NCBI GenBank assembly: GCA_002316295.1
Contig: DCDF01000193.1
Span: forward strand, 1 to 11,050
Direction of reading: 5' to 3'
Origin: Syntrophaceae bacterium UBA1062
GTDB taxonomy: Bacteria > Desulfobacterota > Desulfomonilia > UBA1062
DNA length: 11,050 nucleotides
The notes under the pieces are model-generated. The model saw nothing but the letters and a program-made list of their open reading frames with translations. It was not told the DNA's origin and did not search any database. The translations under genes were made by a program, and so were the position numbers. Shown piece by piece: positions 1-7,132 of this stretch (its first letter is position 1; every line of letters starts with the position of its first letter).

Positions 1-516
1 GAGGAATTCCGGGCCCAGGGAATGCCCGAGTTCACGGGTAAGGATATGGATGCGATCCAGGCGAATGTCGACGGAGCCCTCGCCAGACCGCATATCGCTG
101 CATATCTCATCGAAAAGGGCATCGTGCGCGACAAGCAGGAGGCGTTCGACCGCTATCTGGTCAAATGCGATGTCCCGAAGATGCCTCTGAGCCTTGCCGA
201 GGCTTCAGCGCTCATCAGGAGAGCGGGCGGCAGGCTGGTGCTGGCACACCCCGGAGATCCCAATGGGACATCCCTGGTATCGCTGACGCCTCTGGTTGAG
301 CAGCAGCAGGATATCATCCGGGATTCGATGCTCGAATATATCGACGGAGTCGAATGCTGGCACTCGCGCCACGAGAAGGCCGTCGTCCAGTCGTACGCCG
401 ATTTCGCGAAGCTTCACTCCCTGATGGCGACGGGCGGGTCCGACTGCCACCAGCAGCCCCCGGTGATGGGGACTGTCGAGGTCCCCGGCTGGGTGGCCGG
501 CCAGTTCGATTTCTGA
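1..516 (+). CDS. PHP-domain phosphoesterase, C-terminal part (5' end outside window)
   Basis: The reading frame is open from base 1, so the gene starts upstream of the window; about 171 codons remain, ending in TGA at 514-516. The fragment matches the second half of PHP-domain proteins of the YciV/TrpH type: an insertion helix pair beginning RPHIA and running to FDRYL, then AHPGDP, then an I-D-G-V-E-C strand with two histidines just after it, and GGSDCH near the end. The His and Asp residues of RPH, AHP and SDCH are expected metal ligands in this family. PHP proteins of this type hydrolyse phosphate esters, and E. coli YciV (RNase AM) is a 5'-3' exonuclease on short RNA and other 5'-phosphorylated substrates. 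The exact substrate here is unknown. The family assignment is solid; the RNase AM role is inferred. A 125-bp gap separates it from the next gene, so it need not be in the same operon. Confidence 0.87.
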   Translation, partial: EEFRAQGMPEFTGKDMDAIQANVDGALARPHIAAYLIEKGIVRDKQEAFDRYLVKCDVPKMPLSLAEASALIRRAGGRLVLAHPGDPNGTSLVSLTPLVEQQQDIIRDSMLEYIDGVECWHSRHEKAVVQSYADFAKLHSLMATGGSDCHQQPPVMGTVEVPGWVAGQFDF

Positions 517-535
517 ACAAAGCGGCAAGTTCTTC

Positions 536-563
536 TTTGCCTCCCGTCAACTTGTGGTATAAA
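536..563 (+). promoter_or_regulatory. possible sigma-70 promoter before the P-loop gene
   Basis: In the 125-bp gap after the PHP gene, TATAAA at 558-563 matches the -10 consensus at five of six positions. A poor -35 (TTTGCC at 536-541, spacer 16, or TTGCCT at 537-542, spacer 15) precedes it. Transcription would start near 570, leaving a leader of about 70 bases. The -10 is good and the -35 weak, so this is tentative. Confidence 0.3.
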
Positions 564-627
564 AGAAATGCGGTGTGTCCTTCATTCTATGCTTCGGGGG
601 GACCATCGGATCGATTATATGTGCCAT

Positions 628-632
628 GGAGG
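628..632 (+). promoter_or_regulatory. Shine-Dalgarno site fixing the start of the P-loop gene
   Basis: GGAGG lies nine bases before the ATG at 642. It supports this start; no other in-frame start lies nearby. Confidence 0.75.
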
Positions 633-641
633 ATGTGATTC

Positions 642-1244
642 ATGAGGGAGCCGTTCAAGGATTTTGTCGAGCGTGAGATCGTGGACGATGCGGTATTGAT
701 CGCGTGCGGCCTGCCGGCGACCAACAAGACCGAAACAACCGAGGTGATCGCCCGCATCAAAGGTTATGCCATACTCCGGACCGATCTGATCCGTCGCGAT
801 GTCCTGAAGGGTCAGGACATCTTCGATGAAAAGGTAGCCTCTGACATGAACAAGAGAAACCTCGTCTACGAGAAGATGTTTTCACTGGCGGACGAACTGG
901 CCTCTCAGGGCAGGGGAGTGATCCTGGACGCCACCTTCATCAAGCAGTCCCTGAGGAAACGGGCGGCGGCGGCGGCGGCACGGAACAAGAGGACCTTCAT
1001 CATCCAGCAGACGAGTGCTCCTGAGGCCTATTCTCTCAACAAGATCTCAAAGCGCACGAAAGAGAATTACGAATCCAACGCGCTTACCCCCGAGGCCTAC
1101 TTCAACAACAAGGAGAAGTTCGAGCCTGTGGATCTCGATGAGATCAAGCGACTCTATCCGGATCTCTCCATCGTTCATCTGGTGGTGGACACGGCGTCGG
1201 ACAACGAGGACGGCTGGTATGTCATCAGCAGGGAAACCCGATAG
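642..1244 (+). CDS. P-loop kinase-like ATPase (AAA_33/zeta-toxin-like fold), atypical Walker A
   Basis: A 200-residue soluble protein. A hydrophobic strand (residues 17-22) runs into G23-L-P-A-T-N-K-T30, which sits where GxxxxGK[S/T] is expected; Asn28 replaces the second glycine while Lys29 and Thr30 remain. Downstream are L-R-T-D-L-I-R-R (45-52), as in small P-loop kinases where Ser/Thr-Asp binds substrate, and V-I-L-D-A-T-F (93-99), the Walker B-like strand. Basic residues at 105-118 and 135-140 could form a lid. This order is that of the AAA_33/polynucleotide kinase/zeta-toxin group, whose members phosphorylate small molecules or RNA ends; the substrate cannot be read from sequence. The gene is followed after 24 bp by a TPR lipoprotein gene and then a PilZ gene, probably in one operon. 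There is no antitoxin-like partner. A GCG run encodes six alanines at 108-113. Fold confident, function unknown. Confidence 0.8.
   Translation: MREPFKDFVEREIVDDAVLIACGLPATNKTETTEVIARIKGYAILRTDLIRRDVLKGQDIFDEKVASDMNKRNLVYEKMFSLADELASQGRGVILDATFIKQSLRKRAAAAAARNKRTFIIQQTSAPEAYSLNKISKRTKENYESNALTPEAYFNNKEKFEPVDLDEIKRLYPDLSIVHLVVDTASDNEDGWYVISRETR
962..979 (+). repeat. (GGC)6 trinucleotide tract inside the P-loop gene
   Basis: Six exact GGC units. In the reading frame they give five GCG alanine codons, and a GCA follows, for a six-alanine run. Unit-length changes would keep the frame, so this is a possible length-variable tract and not an on/off switch. Confidence 0.8.
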
Positions 1245-1268
1245 ATGATCATTCATAAGGCGGACAAC

Positions 1269-2048
1269 ATGAAAAAAATATGGATCCCGGTTCTTATTCT
1301 TCTCCTGGCGGCGGGGTGCGCCTCCACTTTCAAACAGAAACGCGAACTCTCGAAGCCCATGGTCGCCATCGCCATGGGCAAGATACAGCAGGGCGAGATA
1401 CAGGGGGCCCTCGTCGAGCTCAGGCGGGCAGTTCAGGTAAATCCAAAGGACCCCGAGGTATACTATGCATACGCCCTCGCCTACTGGAGCACAGAGGACC
1501 TCGACAGGGCGCTGGAGAATATCGATAAGGCCGTGAATCTGGCCGGCAGGCTCGGCCTGGAACATCCCGGCCTCAAGAGCGAGGCATACAATCTCAAAGG
1601 CACCATCCTGGTGGGCATGGGGGACCATGACGCGGCAATCAAGGCCTTTCAGAACGCCGTGAAAGACGAGCTCTACGCCACACCCGAATATGCCTATTAC
1701 AACATGGCATCCGTGTACTGCAGCCAGAAACTCTATCCCGAGGCGGAACAGTCCGCAAAGGAAGCGCTCCAGAAAAATCCTCACTATGCACCGGCCTGGA
1801 AGATCCTGGGGCAGTCGTTCATGAATCAGGATAAGGATGCCCAGGCCATCGAGGCCCTCCAGAAGGCGATCCTCGAATATCCCCAGTACACCGAAGCACA
1901 CTGGGAGATCGCCCAAGTCTACTTCAAGACAGGAAATACCCGGGAAGCCGTCAAGTCCTTGCGAGAGGTCGTCATCCTGGATGAAAACGGGCTGCTTGGC
2001 GCCAGGGCGCGGCAGAGCCTCCAGGAACTGGGGGCATCGGTGCGGTAG
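1269..2048 (+). CDS. TPR-repeat lipoprotein, PilF/PilW-like
   Basis: A 259-residue predicted lipoprotein. From the chosen ATG the protein starts M-K-K-I-W, has a hydrophobic core and a lipobox L-A-A-G-C with Cys17, so it should be lipidated and, with Ala at +2, sent to the outer membrane. Six TPR-type helix pairs follow (roughly residues 31-60, 62-95, 104-138, 141-171, 172-205, 207-240), with typical A...P...A spacing such as A-L-Q-K-N-P-H-Y and A-I-L-E-Y-P-Q-Y. The layout resembles PilF/PilW, the outer-membrane pilotin that helps PilQ secretin assembly, but other TPR lipoproteins look alike. An in-frame ATG at 1245, touching the previous stop, would add eight residues; the start at 1269 is preferred because it gives a standard signal peptide and has AAGG eight bases before it. 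It lies between a P-loop gene and a PilZ gene. TPR lipoprotein is firm; the pilotin role is a guess. Confidence 0.85.
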   Translation: MKKIWIPVLILLLAAGCASTFKQKRELSKPMVAIAMGKIQQGEIQGALVELRRAVQVNPKDPEVYYAYALAYWSTEDLDRALENIDKAVNLAGRLGLEHPGLKSEAYNLKGTILVGMGDHDAAIKAFQNAVKDELYATPEYAYYNMASVYCSQKLYPEAEQSAKEALQKNPHYAPAWKILGQSFMNQDKDAQAIEALQKAILEYPQYTEAHWEIAQVYFKTGNTREAVKSLREVVILDENGLLGARARQSLQELGASVR

Positions 2049-2057
2049 CGGAGAGTC

Positions 2058-3158
2058 ATGGACAGCAGAGCCCTCGTATGGATAACCCGCGATGAAGCCG
2101 AGGACCTCGGGATAAAAGGGGACGAGTTTCCTTTGAGGATCCTGGATATCAACAGCCTGATATACACGCTGCTCCGGGACGGTTCTCCCCGGGACATCGC
2201 CGTCCTTCCTTTTGTGCGGAACTTCGGAGAGATTCTCGGCCACATCCGCGGCAGGGGCATCTCCGGGCCGGTCATCATCTGCACCAAAGGCGAGATCGTG
2301 CAGCTCAATCTCCTGGACTACGCCGCCCAGGGCGTCATCTTCCTCGATTCTTCCCGGCTCTCCAGGCACATGGCGCTCGGGCTCATCGCCTTTCTCCAGA
2401 GGCAGCAGGAATTCGTCCAATTACCCGAACAGCCGCTGCAGGCAGACAGAACACAGGCCGTCAAGCCCTCACAGAGCCCTGAGGAAATCCGGCCCCTGTT
2501 CCGGGAAATCACCCGGCAACGAGCCAAAATCCTGCTCACCTGCCAGTTCCGCGACGATCTCCCGACACTCACCGCAACCTGCGACGTCATCCAGATGGCA
2601 GGTGAGATCGAGACCAGACTCGTTCTCGATAATTTCAGCCCCGAGGAGTTTGTGGGGCTCTATAACCAGTTCGGTAAGGGCAAGCCGATCACGGGCTTTT
2701 TCACCCGCGGCGATGAGTCGATGGGGTTCGATCTCACGGTGAGCAGCTGCCGTATGGGCAGAATCACGGCACTGCTCCCCGAGAGAATCTACGAACAGAA
2801 ACGCAAGTTCCTTAGGGTCGAGCCCGACCCCAGGGCCCCGGTGATTATCCATATCCTGCCCGACGGCTACCGGACAGTTTCCTTACCCGTACGCGACGTG
2901 AGCGAGCAGGGCGTCGGAATCGTCTCGACGTACACGGAGATGAAGAAGAGCCAGGTGTGTCCCGTGGCGCTTGTACTGCCTTCGCGGCGGACACTCCTGG
3001 GCACGGCCGCGGTGATGTTTAAAGGCGATATCGAAGGCGGCAGCTGCAGCTACGGGATGTCGCTCATGCTTCACCCTTCGGACCGCCAGCAGCTTCAGCA
3101 CTACGTGTTCAAGAGGCAGGCGGGCATCCTGTCTTCGATAAAAAACCTGTCTCTCTGA
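2058..3158 (+). CDS. PilZ-domain c-di-GMP receptor with receiver-like N-terminal part
   Basis: A 366-residue cytoplasmic protein in three parts. Residues 1-120 alternate strands and helices like a receiver domain but lack an obvious phospho-acceptor Asp (the third strand reads I-A-V-L-P-F), so it looks like a pseudo-receiver. After a Gln/Pro-rich linker (121-147), residues 148-245 resemble the YcgR-type beta-barrel that often precedes PilZ. Residues 246-355 are a PilZ domain with both c-di-GMP motifs: R249-K-F-L-R253 (RxxxR) and D280-V-S-E-Q-G285 (D/NxSxxG). Binding of c-di-GMP is therefore likely; the output partner is unknown. GGAGAG lies just before the ATG. The gene starts nine bases after the TPR lipoprotein stop, so the two are probably co-expressed. 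Its last 50 bases overlap the end of mnmG on the other strand. Confidence 0.87.
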   Translation: MDSRALVWITRDEAEDLGIKGDEFPLRILDINSLIYTLLRDGSPRDIAVLPFVRNFGEILGHIRGRGISGPVIICTKGEIVQLNLLDYAAQGVIFLDSSRLSRHMALGLIAFLQRQQEFVQLPEQPLQADRTQAVKPSQSPEEIRPLFREITRQRAKILLTCQFRDDLPTLTATCDVIQMAGEIETRLVLDNFSPEEFVGLYNQFGKGKPITGFFTRGDESMGFDLTVSSCRMGRITALLPERIYEQKRKFLRVEPDPRAPVIIHILPDGYRTVSLPVRDVSEQGVGIVSTYTEMKKSQVCPVALVLPSRRTLLGTAAVMFKGDIEGGSCSYGMSLMLHPSDRQQLQHYVFKRQAGILSSIKNLSL

Positions 3159-4992
3159 TCACCAGCCGGATGGCCTGCAGTCCAGCCGGGGTCATGCCCT
3201 CCAGCAGCGCCGCCTGGCCGAGCGTCTGCGGTCTGATCTCCTCCAGACGTGACTTGAGCTCGTTGGAAAGCCCCGGAACACTCCCGTAGGAAAGGGCCGC
3301 CGGAATCTTCACCTTCTCGAGCTCCTTGAGCTGTCTGATGTCTCCGAGTTGCCGGGATATGTATCCTTCGTACTTGATGCCCACCTCCACCTCCATGGCG
3401 GTCAGCGGGTGGACAGCCGGAATGAGGCCTCTGTCCGCAAGATCTTCCATGCGCACCTCCGGCCTTTTCAGGAGGCGCTTCAAGGTGATGCGCTCGCCTT
3501 CGGAACCGCGGGCCGGTTTGATATGAGGCATGTCCGAGGGTATCACAATGCTCTTCGCCTCCAGATGCCTGTCCAGCTCGTTCATCTCTCTGAGGATCTC
3601 ATGAACCTGCGACGCCCTCTCCCGGGAAACGAGACCGAGACCATATGCCACATCCGTAAGCCTGAAGAGGGCGTTGGTCTCTCTGAGCATGAGGCGGTAC
3701 TCCGCCCGCGAGGTGAACATCCGGTAGGGCTCGGACGTACCCCGGGTCACCAGATCGTCGATCATGACCGCAATGTACGCCTGGGAACGGTCCAGGATGA
3801 ACGGCTTCTCTCCCCGGATCTTGAGGCAGGCGTTCACCGCCGCCACGATTCCCTGTGCAGCCGCCTCTTCGTAGCCCGACGTGCCGTTGACCTGCCCCGC
3901 AAGGTAGAGGCCCTCTGTACACTTGGTCTCAAGCGTCCTCGTGAGCTCGGTGGGCAGAACGTATTCGTACTCGATGGCATATGCCGGCCTGATGATCTCC
4001 GCCTTTTCCAGACCGGGCACGGACCTGACGATTTCCCACTGGAGTTCTATCGGCAGGGAATTCCCAAGCCCCGATGCATAGACCTCTTTTGTTGAGAGAC
4101 CCTCGGGTTCTATGATCACCTGGTGGCCCTGGCGGTCGCCGAAGCGCATCACCTTGTCTTCCAGAGAAGGGCAGTACCGGGCGGGCGTTCCGGTGATGGC
4201 CCCGGAGTAAAGGGCGCTCGAGAAGATGTTCCGGCGGATGATCTCATGGGTCTTTACATTTGTCCTGGCCAGATAGCACGGCAGCTGGGGGAGGCCGGAC
4301 CCCGAAGATCCGAACGCAAAAGGCATGCAGGCACCGGCTTCGAGCGGGTCCTGTCTCTGCAGTGCGGACAGATCGATGGTGTCCCGATGAAGCCTCGGCG
4401 GGGTTCCGGTCTTGAGTCTTCCTCTGGCAAGGCCCAGGGCCTTCAGGCTCTCCGCAAGCTCGTACGAACCTTCCTCCCCCGCCCTGCCTGCAGGAATCTT
4501 TCTGTCTCCGATATGAATCATGCCGCGGAGAAAGGTCCCTGCTGCGACAATAACCGCCCCGGCGGGATAAAACATCCCCAGATGATCCGTGACGCCCGTC
4601 ACCCGTGCACCTTTCACCTCAATGCGGTCGATACGCGCCTGCCGCAGGTGGATGTTCGAGCCTTCCAGCCGGGACTTGACCGCTTCCTCGTAGAGTCGCC
4701 TGTCGTTCTGGGTCCGGGTGGCGCGGACCGCAGGCCCTTTCTTGGTGTTGAGCACCCGGTACTGGATTGCGGTTTCGTCGGCGACCTGCGCCATGATGCC
4801 TCCCAGGGCGTCGATCTCCTTGACCAGATGGCTCTTGGCGAGGCCCCCGATGGACGGGCTGCAGGGCATGCGCCCCGCAGTGTCCATATCCATGGTGAAC
4901 AGAGCGACCTCAAGCCCGAACTTCGAGGCCGCGTATGCCGCCTCCGCACCTGCATGACCTGCGCCGATAATGACGACGTCGAATTTTTCCAT
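3109..4992 (-). CDS. mnmG: tRNA uridine-5-carboxymethylaminomethyl modification enzyme MnmG (GidA)
   Basis: FAD-dependent partner of MnmE; together they install the (carboxymethyl)aminomethyl group at C5 of wobble uridine 34 in several tRNAs. At 627 residues it has the usual length. Visible landmarks: the dinucleotide fold G10-A-G-H-A-G15, the C44-S-P-S-I-G-G segment and the R-Y-C274-P-S-L-E-D segment (matching the two catalytically important cysteines of E. coli MnmG, near 47 and 277), the GidA signature around 365-381 (A-G-Q-V-N-G-T-S-G-Y-E-E), and a helical C-terminal MnmE/tRNA-binding domain. TrmFO is excluded by length and C-terminal domain. The frame is open upstream to an ATG at 5109, which would add 39 residues, and another ATG lies at 5022; the family normally begins just before the FAD motif, so 4992 is chosen, though its Shine-Dalgarno site is weak (AGG only). 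It lies 144 bp after engB. Confidence 0.96.
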   Translation of the reverse strand: MEKFDVVIIGAGHAGAEAAYAASKFGLEVALFTMDMDTAGRMPCSPSIGGLAKSHLVKEIDALGGIMAQVADETAIQYRVLNTKKGPAVRATRTQNDRRLYEEAVKSRLEGSNIHLRQARIDRIEVKGARVTGVTDHLGMFYPAGAVIVAAGTFLRGMIHIGDRKIPAGRAGEEGSYELAESLKALGLARGRLKTGTPPRLHRDTIDLSALQRQDPLEAGACMPFAFGSSGSGLPQLPCYLARTNVKTHEIIRRNIFSSALYSGAITGTPARYCPSLEDKVMRFGDRQGHQVIIEPEGLSTKEVYASGLGNSLPIELQWEIVRSVPGLEKAEIIRPAYAIEYEYVLPTELTRTLETKCTEGLYLAGQVNGTSGYEEAAAQGIVAAVNACLKIRGEKPFILDRSQAYIAVMIDDLVTRGTSEPYRMFTSRAEYRLMLRETNALFRLTDVAYGLGLVSRERASQVHEILREMNELDRHLEAKSIVIPSDMPHIKPARGSEGERITLKRLLKRPEVRMEDLADRGLIPAVHPLTAMEVEVGIKYEGYISRQLGDIRQLKELEKVKIPAALSYGSVPGLSNELKSRLEEIRPQTLGQAALLEGMTPAGLQAIRLVIRETGFLSKTGCPPAS

Positions 4993-5136
4993 TGCCTGTG
5001 ATGTGTATGGCAAATCGGACATATTTTCAAGGAAGATTATCCGGCCCGAATGCTCTGTAAGCCGGCCATCCGCCGCATACCGCGAGCCCCCGCGGAAAGA
5101 CTGGATCATGCTTCAGCTGTCGTCCGCTGCGGCCGC

Positions 5137-5718
5137 TTAAGGAGAGATCTCACTTATGATGCATTCCCAGATCGTATCGATCCCTTCCCGGGTAGTGGTG
5201 GATGCGGGGATCAGCATTGCTCCGATTGAGGCCGCGAGCTCCGTGACGCGCCTGACCTTGGCGCTGTAGGTCAGCTTGTCGGCCTTGGTGGCGATGATGA
5301 GCGGTTTTGCACCGGAGGCGCGCGCGAGATTGAGAGCCACCAACTCTTCCGGGCCGGGGGCTCTCCTGATGTCCGTGAGCACCATCAGGATCTTGAGATC
5401 GCCGTTGCCCCGGAAATAACGGTCCGCGAGCCCGTCCCAGGCGCTCTTCATTCCGTGAGGAACCCGCGCATACCCATAGCCGGGAAGATCCACCATATAC
5501 AAAGACGGCAGATCCACCAGATCCACCCGGAAGAAGTTGATGTTCTTCGTCTTTCCCGGCTGTTTGCTCGTCTTGACCAGGGACTTGCGATTGAGCAGCG
5601 CGTTGATCAGGGAAGATTTCCCCACGTTTGAACGTCCGGCAAAAGCGACCTGGGGCAGCCGGGGAAGCTTCTCGTATATGGTCCCGGCGTATCGGGCGTC
5701 GCGCACCTTGACGATCAT
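5137..5718 (-). CDS. engB: ribosome biogenesis GTP-binding protein EngB (YihA/YsxC)
   Basis: A 193-residue TRAFAC GTPase needed for large ribosomal subunit assembly in many bacteria. All G motifs are visible: G1 G28-R-S-N-V-G-K-S35, the G2 region Q-P-G-K-T-K-N around 53-59, G3 D77-L-P-G-Y-G-Y83, G4 T144-K-A-D147, and a G5-like P-A-S-T near the C-terminus. The length is normal for EngB. An open frame continues upstream inside the aminotransferase gene, but the family start is the ATG at 5718. That ATG overlaps the aminotransferase stop as ATGA, so translation is probably coupled; no strong separate ribosome site is seen. Confidence 0.96.
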   Translation of the reverse strand: MIVKVRDARYAGTIYEKLPRLPQVAFAGRSNVGKSSLINALLNRKSLVKTSKQPGKTKNINFFRVDLVDLPSLYMVDLPGYGYARVPHGMKSAWDGLADRYFRGNGDLKILMVLTDIRRAPGPEELVALNLARASGAKPLIIATKADKLTYSAKVRRVTELAASIGAMLIPASTTTREGIDTIWECIISEISP

Positions 5719-6857
5719 AGCGTCTTCAGGTACCCGGCGACGCGGGAAACGCCCTCGCGGATGTTCTTCTCCGAGTTCGCATAGGAAAACCGTATGTAGC
5801 GGGCCGCACCAGGGCCGAAGTCGACGCCCGGGGTGACGCCCACTCCGGTATGTTCCAGGATATCCATGGCCAGGCGGTAGGAGTCGTCGGTCACATGCGC
5901 CATGTTCACGAGCACATAAAATGCGCCGTCCGGCTCCACCTCCACATTGAACCCGTGGGCGGCCATCTCGCGGAGCATCACGAGGCGCCTTTGCGCAAAG
6001 ATCTGCTTCATGCGCTCGACGTCGTGCACAGCCTCGGTGAGCGCCGAGATTCCCGCCCACTGAGCCACGGAGGGCGCACAGATCATGAGGTTCTGCTGGA
6101 GCTTCTGGGCGGCCCTGATGAGATTCTTGGGGAAGACCGCCCATCCCAGCCGCCAGCCGGTCATGGCATATGCCTTGGAAAAACCGTTTACCACAACGGC
6201 GTTTTCCGTATACTCGAGAATCGTGTGCTGCGTGCCGGTATAGACAAGGCCGTGATAGATCTCGTCCGAGATGATGGGGAGGCCCAGAGAGCAGAGGTCC
6301 TTGAGATGCTCATCGTCGAGACAGACCCCTGTGGGATTTGCGGGCGAGTTGACCACGACGGCCTTGACGGAAGTTCTCAACGCGCGCTTCACCTTCTGCG
6401 GGCTGAGCTGGAACCCGTCGTCGCTGCCCGTGGGTATGAGGCGCGCCGCCGCGCCCAGGACCCTGATGAAGTTCGGGTAGCATGCATAGTACGGATCTGT
6501 CAGAATGACTTCGTCGCCGGGTCCTGCAAGGCAGGCGATGGCAATGAGGAGCGCCGGGGACGATCCCGCGGTCACCAGGACCTGGTCCGGCTCGACGCCC
6601 ACACCGTAGGTTTTCCGGTAGTGGTCGCATATCGCCTCCCTGAGCTCCGGCACGCCCAGAGAATGCGTATAGTGGGTCTTGCCTTCCTCCAGGGCCTTCA
6701 CACATGCGGCACGGATGCACTCCGGGGTATCGAAATCCGGCTCGCCAACCTCGAGATGAATGATCGATCTGCCCTGTGCAGCGAGGGCGTTTGCCTTTTC
6801 CATGACATCCATCACGAGAAAGGGCGTGATGGACTGATTCGTGAATGCCGTTTCCAT
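5715..6857 (-). CDS. class I/II pyridoxal-phosphate aminotransferase
   Basis: A 380-residue fold-type I PLP enzyme. Diagnostic residues: N174 in P-A-N-P-T-G and D198/Y201 in S-D-E-I-Y bind the cofactor, K228 in G-F-S-K-A-Y forms the Schiff base, R236 in G-W-R-L-G contacts phosphate, and an Arg in A-R-Y-I-R-F-S near the C-terminus should bind the substrate carboxylate. The N-terminus (S-I-T-P-F-L-V-M-D-V) is typical of the aspartate/alanine-type subgroup common in anaerobes and archaea. It transfers an amino group between an amino acid and a 2-oxoacid; aspartate, alanine or aromatic substrates cannot be told apart here. It lies between xseB (56 bp upstream) and engB (4-bp overlap). A weak -35/-10 pair (TTGCCC at 6892-6887 and TATAGA at 6869-6864 on this strand, spacer 17, TG extension) would place transcription start almost at the ATG, so it may be chance. 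Confidence 0.93.
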   Translation of the reverse strand: METAFTNQSITPFLVMDVMEKANALAAQGRSIIHLEVGEPDFDTPECIRAACVKALEEGKTHYTHSLGVPELREAICDHYRKTYGVGVEPDQVLVTAGSSPALLIAIACLAGPGDEVILTDPYYACYPNFIRVLGAAARLIPTGSDDGFQLSPQKVKRALRTSVKAVVVNSPANPTGVCLDDEHLKDLCSLGLPIISDEIYHGLVYTGTQHTILEYTENAVVVNGFSKAYAMTGWRLGWAVFPKNLIRAAQKLQQNLMICAPSVAQWAGISALTEAVHDVERMKQIFAQRRLVMLREMAAHGFNVEVEPDGAFYVLVNMAHVTDDSYRLAMDILEHTGVGVTPGVDFGPGAARYIRFSYANSEKNIREGVSRVAGYLKTL

Positions 6858-6913
6858 ACCGCTTCTATAACAGACCGTTCGAGCGAGGGCAATTATCTGA
6901 TCGAGGGGCCGCC

Positions 6914-7132
6914 TTACCCGTTCTCTTCCGGAGATCCTTCCTCTATCTCCTTGAGGATCTTGGTGACCTCGGCCTGGGTGGAGCGGAGAATCTGGCGGAG
7001 ATACTGGATCTTCCCGGCCGCCTCCTTCACCGAGTTCTGGAGCTCGTCGATCGGGATCTCACCTCTGTTCATCTTTTCCAGGGTATCTTCGAGCTCTTTG
7101 AGCACATCGGAATACCGTTTGGCCTTCTTCAT
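6914..7132 (-). CDS. xseB: exodeoxyribonuclease VII small subunit
   Basis: A 72-residue helical protein with the XseB pattern: an N-terminal Y-S-D-V-L-K-E-L-E helix, then L-E-K-M-N-R-G-E-I-P-I-D-E-L, then a long coiled-coil helix. It binds XseA to form exonuclease VII, which degrades single-stranded DNA from both ends. The start at 7132 is set by a strong AGGGAGG four bases upstream (7143-7137) and by the ATGA overlap with the xseA stop; an upstream in-frame ATG at 7195 would add 21 residues with no family support. Confidence 0.94.
   Translation of the reverse strand: MKKAKRYSDVLKELEDTLEKMNRGEIPIDELQNSVKEAAGKIQYLRQILRSTQAEVTKILKEIEEGSPEENG

Noticed and set aside
517..541. Terminator after the PHP gene (GGCAA/TTGCC)
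   Set aside because: Only a five-base stem with an eight-base loop and no T-run following.
642..1244. Zeta-type toxin of a toxin-antitoxin pair
   Set aside because: The fold is similar, but no small antitoxin gene is adjacent, and the gene sits in an operon with a lipoprotein and a PilZ gene.
1047..2420. 457-codon open frame on the minus strand opposite the TPR lipoprotein and PilZ genes
   Set aside because: It is antisense to two clear genes, shows no family motif and has a composition typical of the complement of a GC-rich coding region.
4993..5109. 39-codon N-terminal extension of MnmG from ATG 5109 or ATG 5022
   Set aside because: The family begins directly before the FAD motif, and neither upstream ATG has a ribosome site. 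The extension has no recognisable sequence. A weak TTGAAA/TACACA pair here would start transcription almost at ATG 4992 and was not counted.
5719..6144. Long upstream extension of engB
   Set aside because: It lies wholly inside the aminotransferase gene in another frame, and EngB proteins start at the ATG at 5718.
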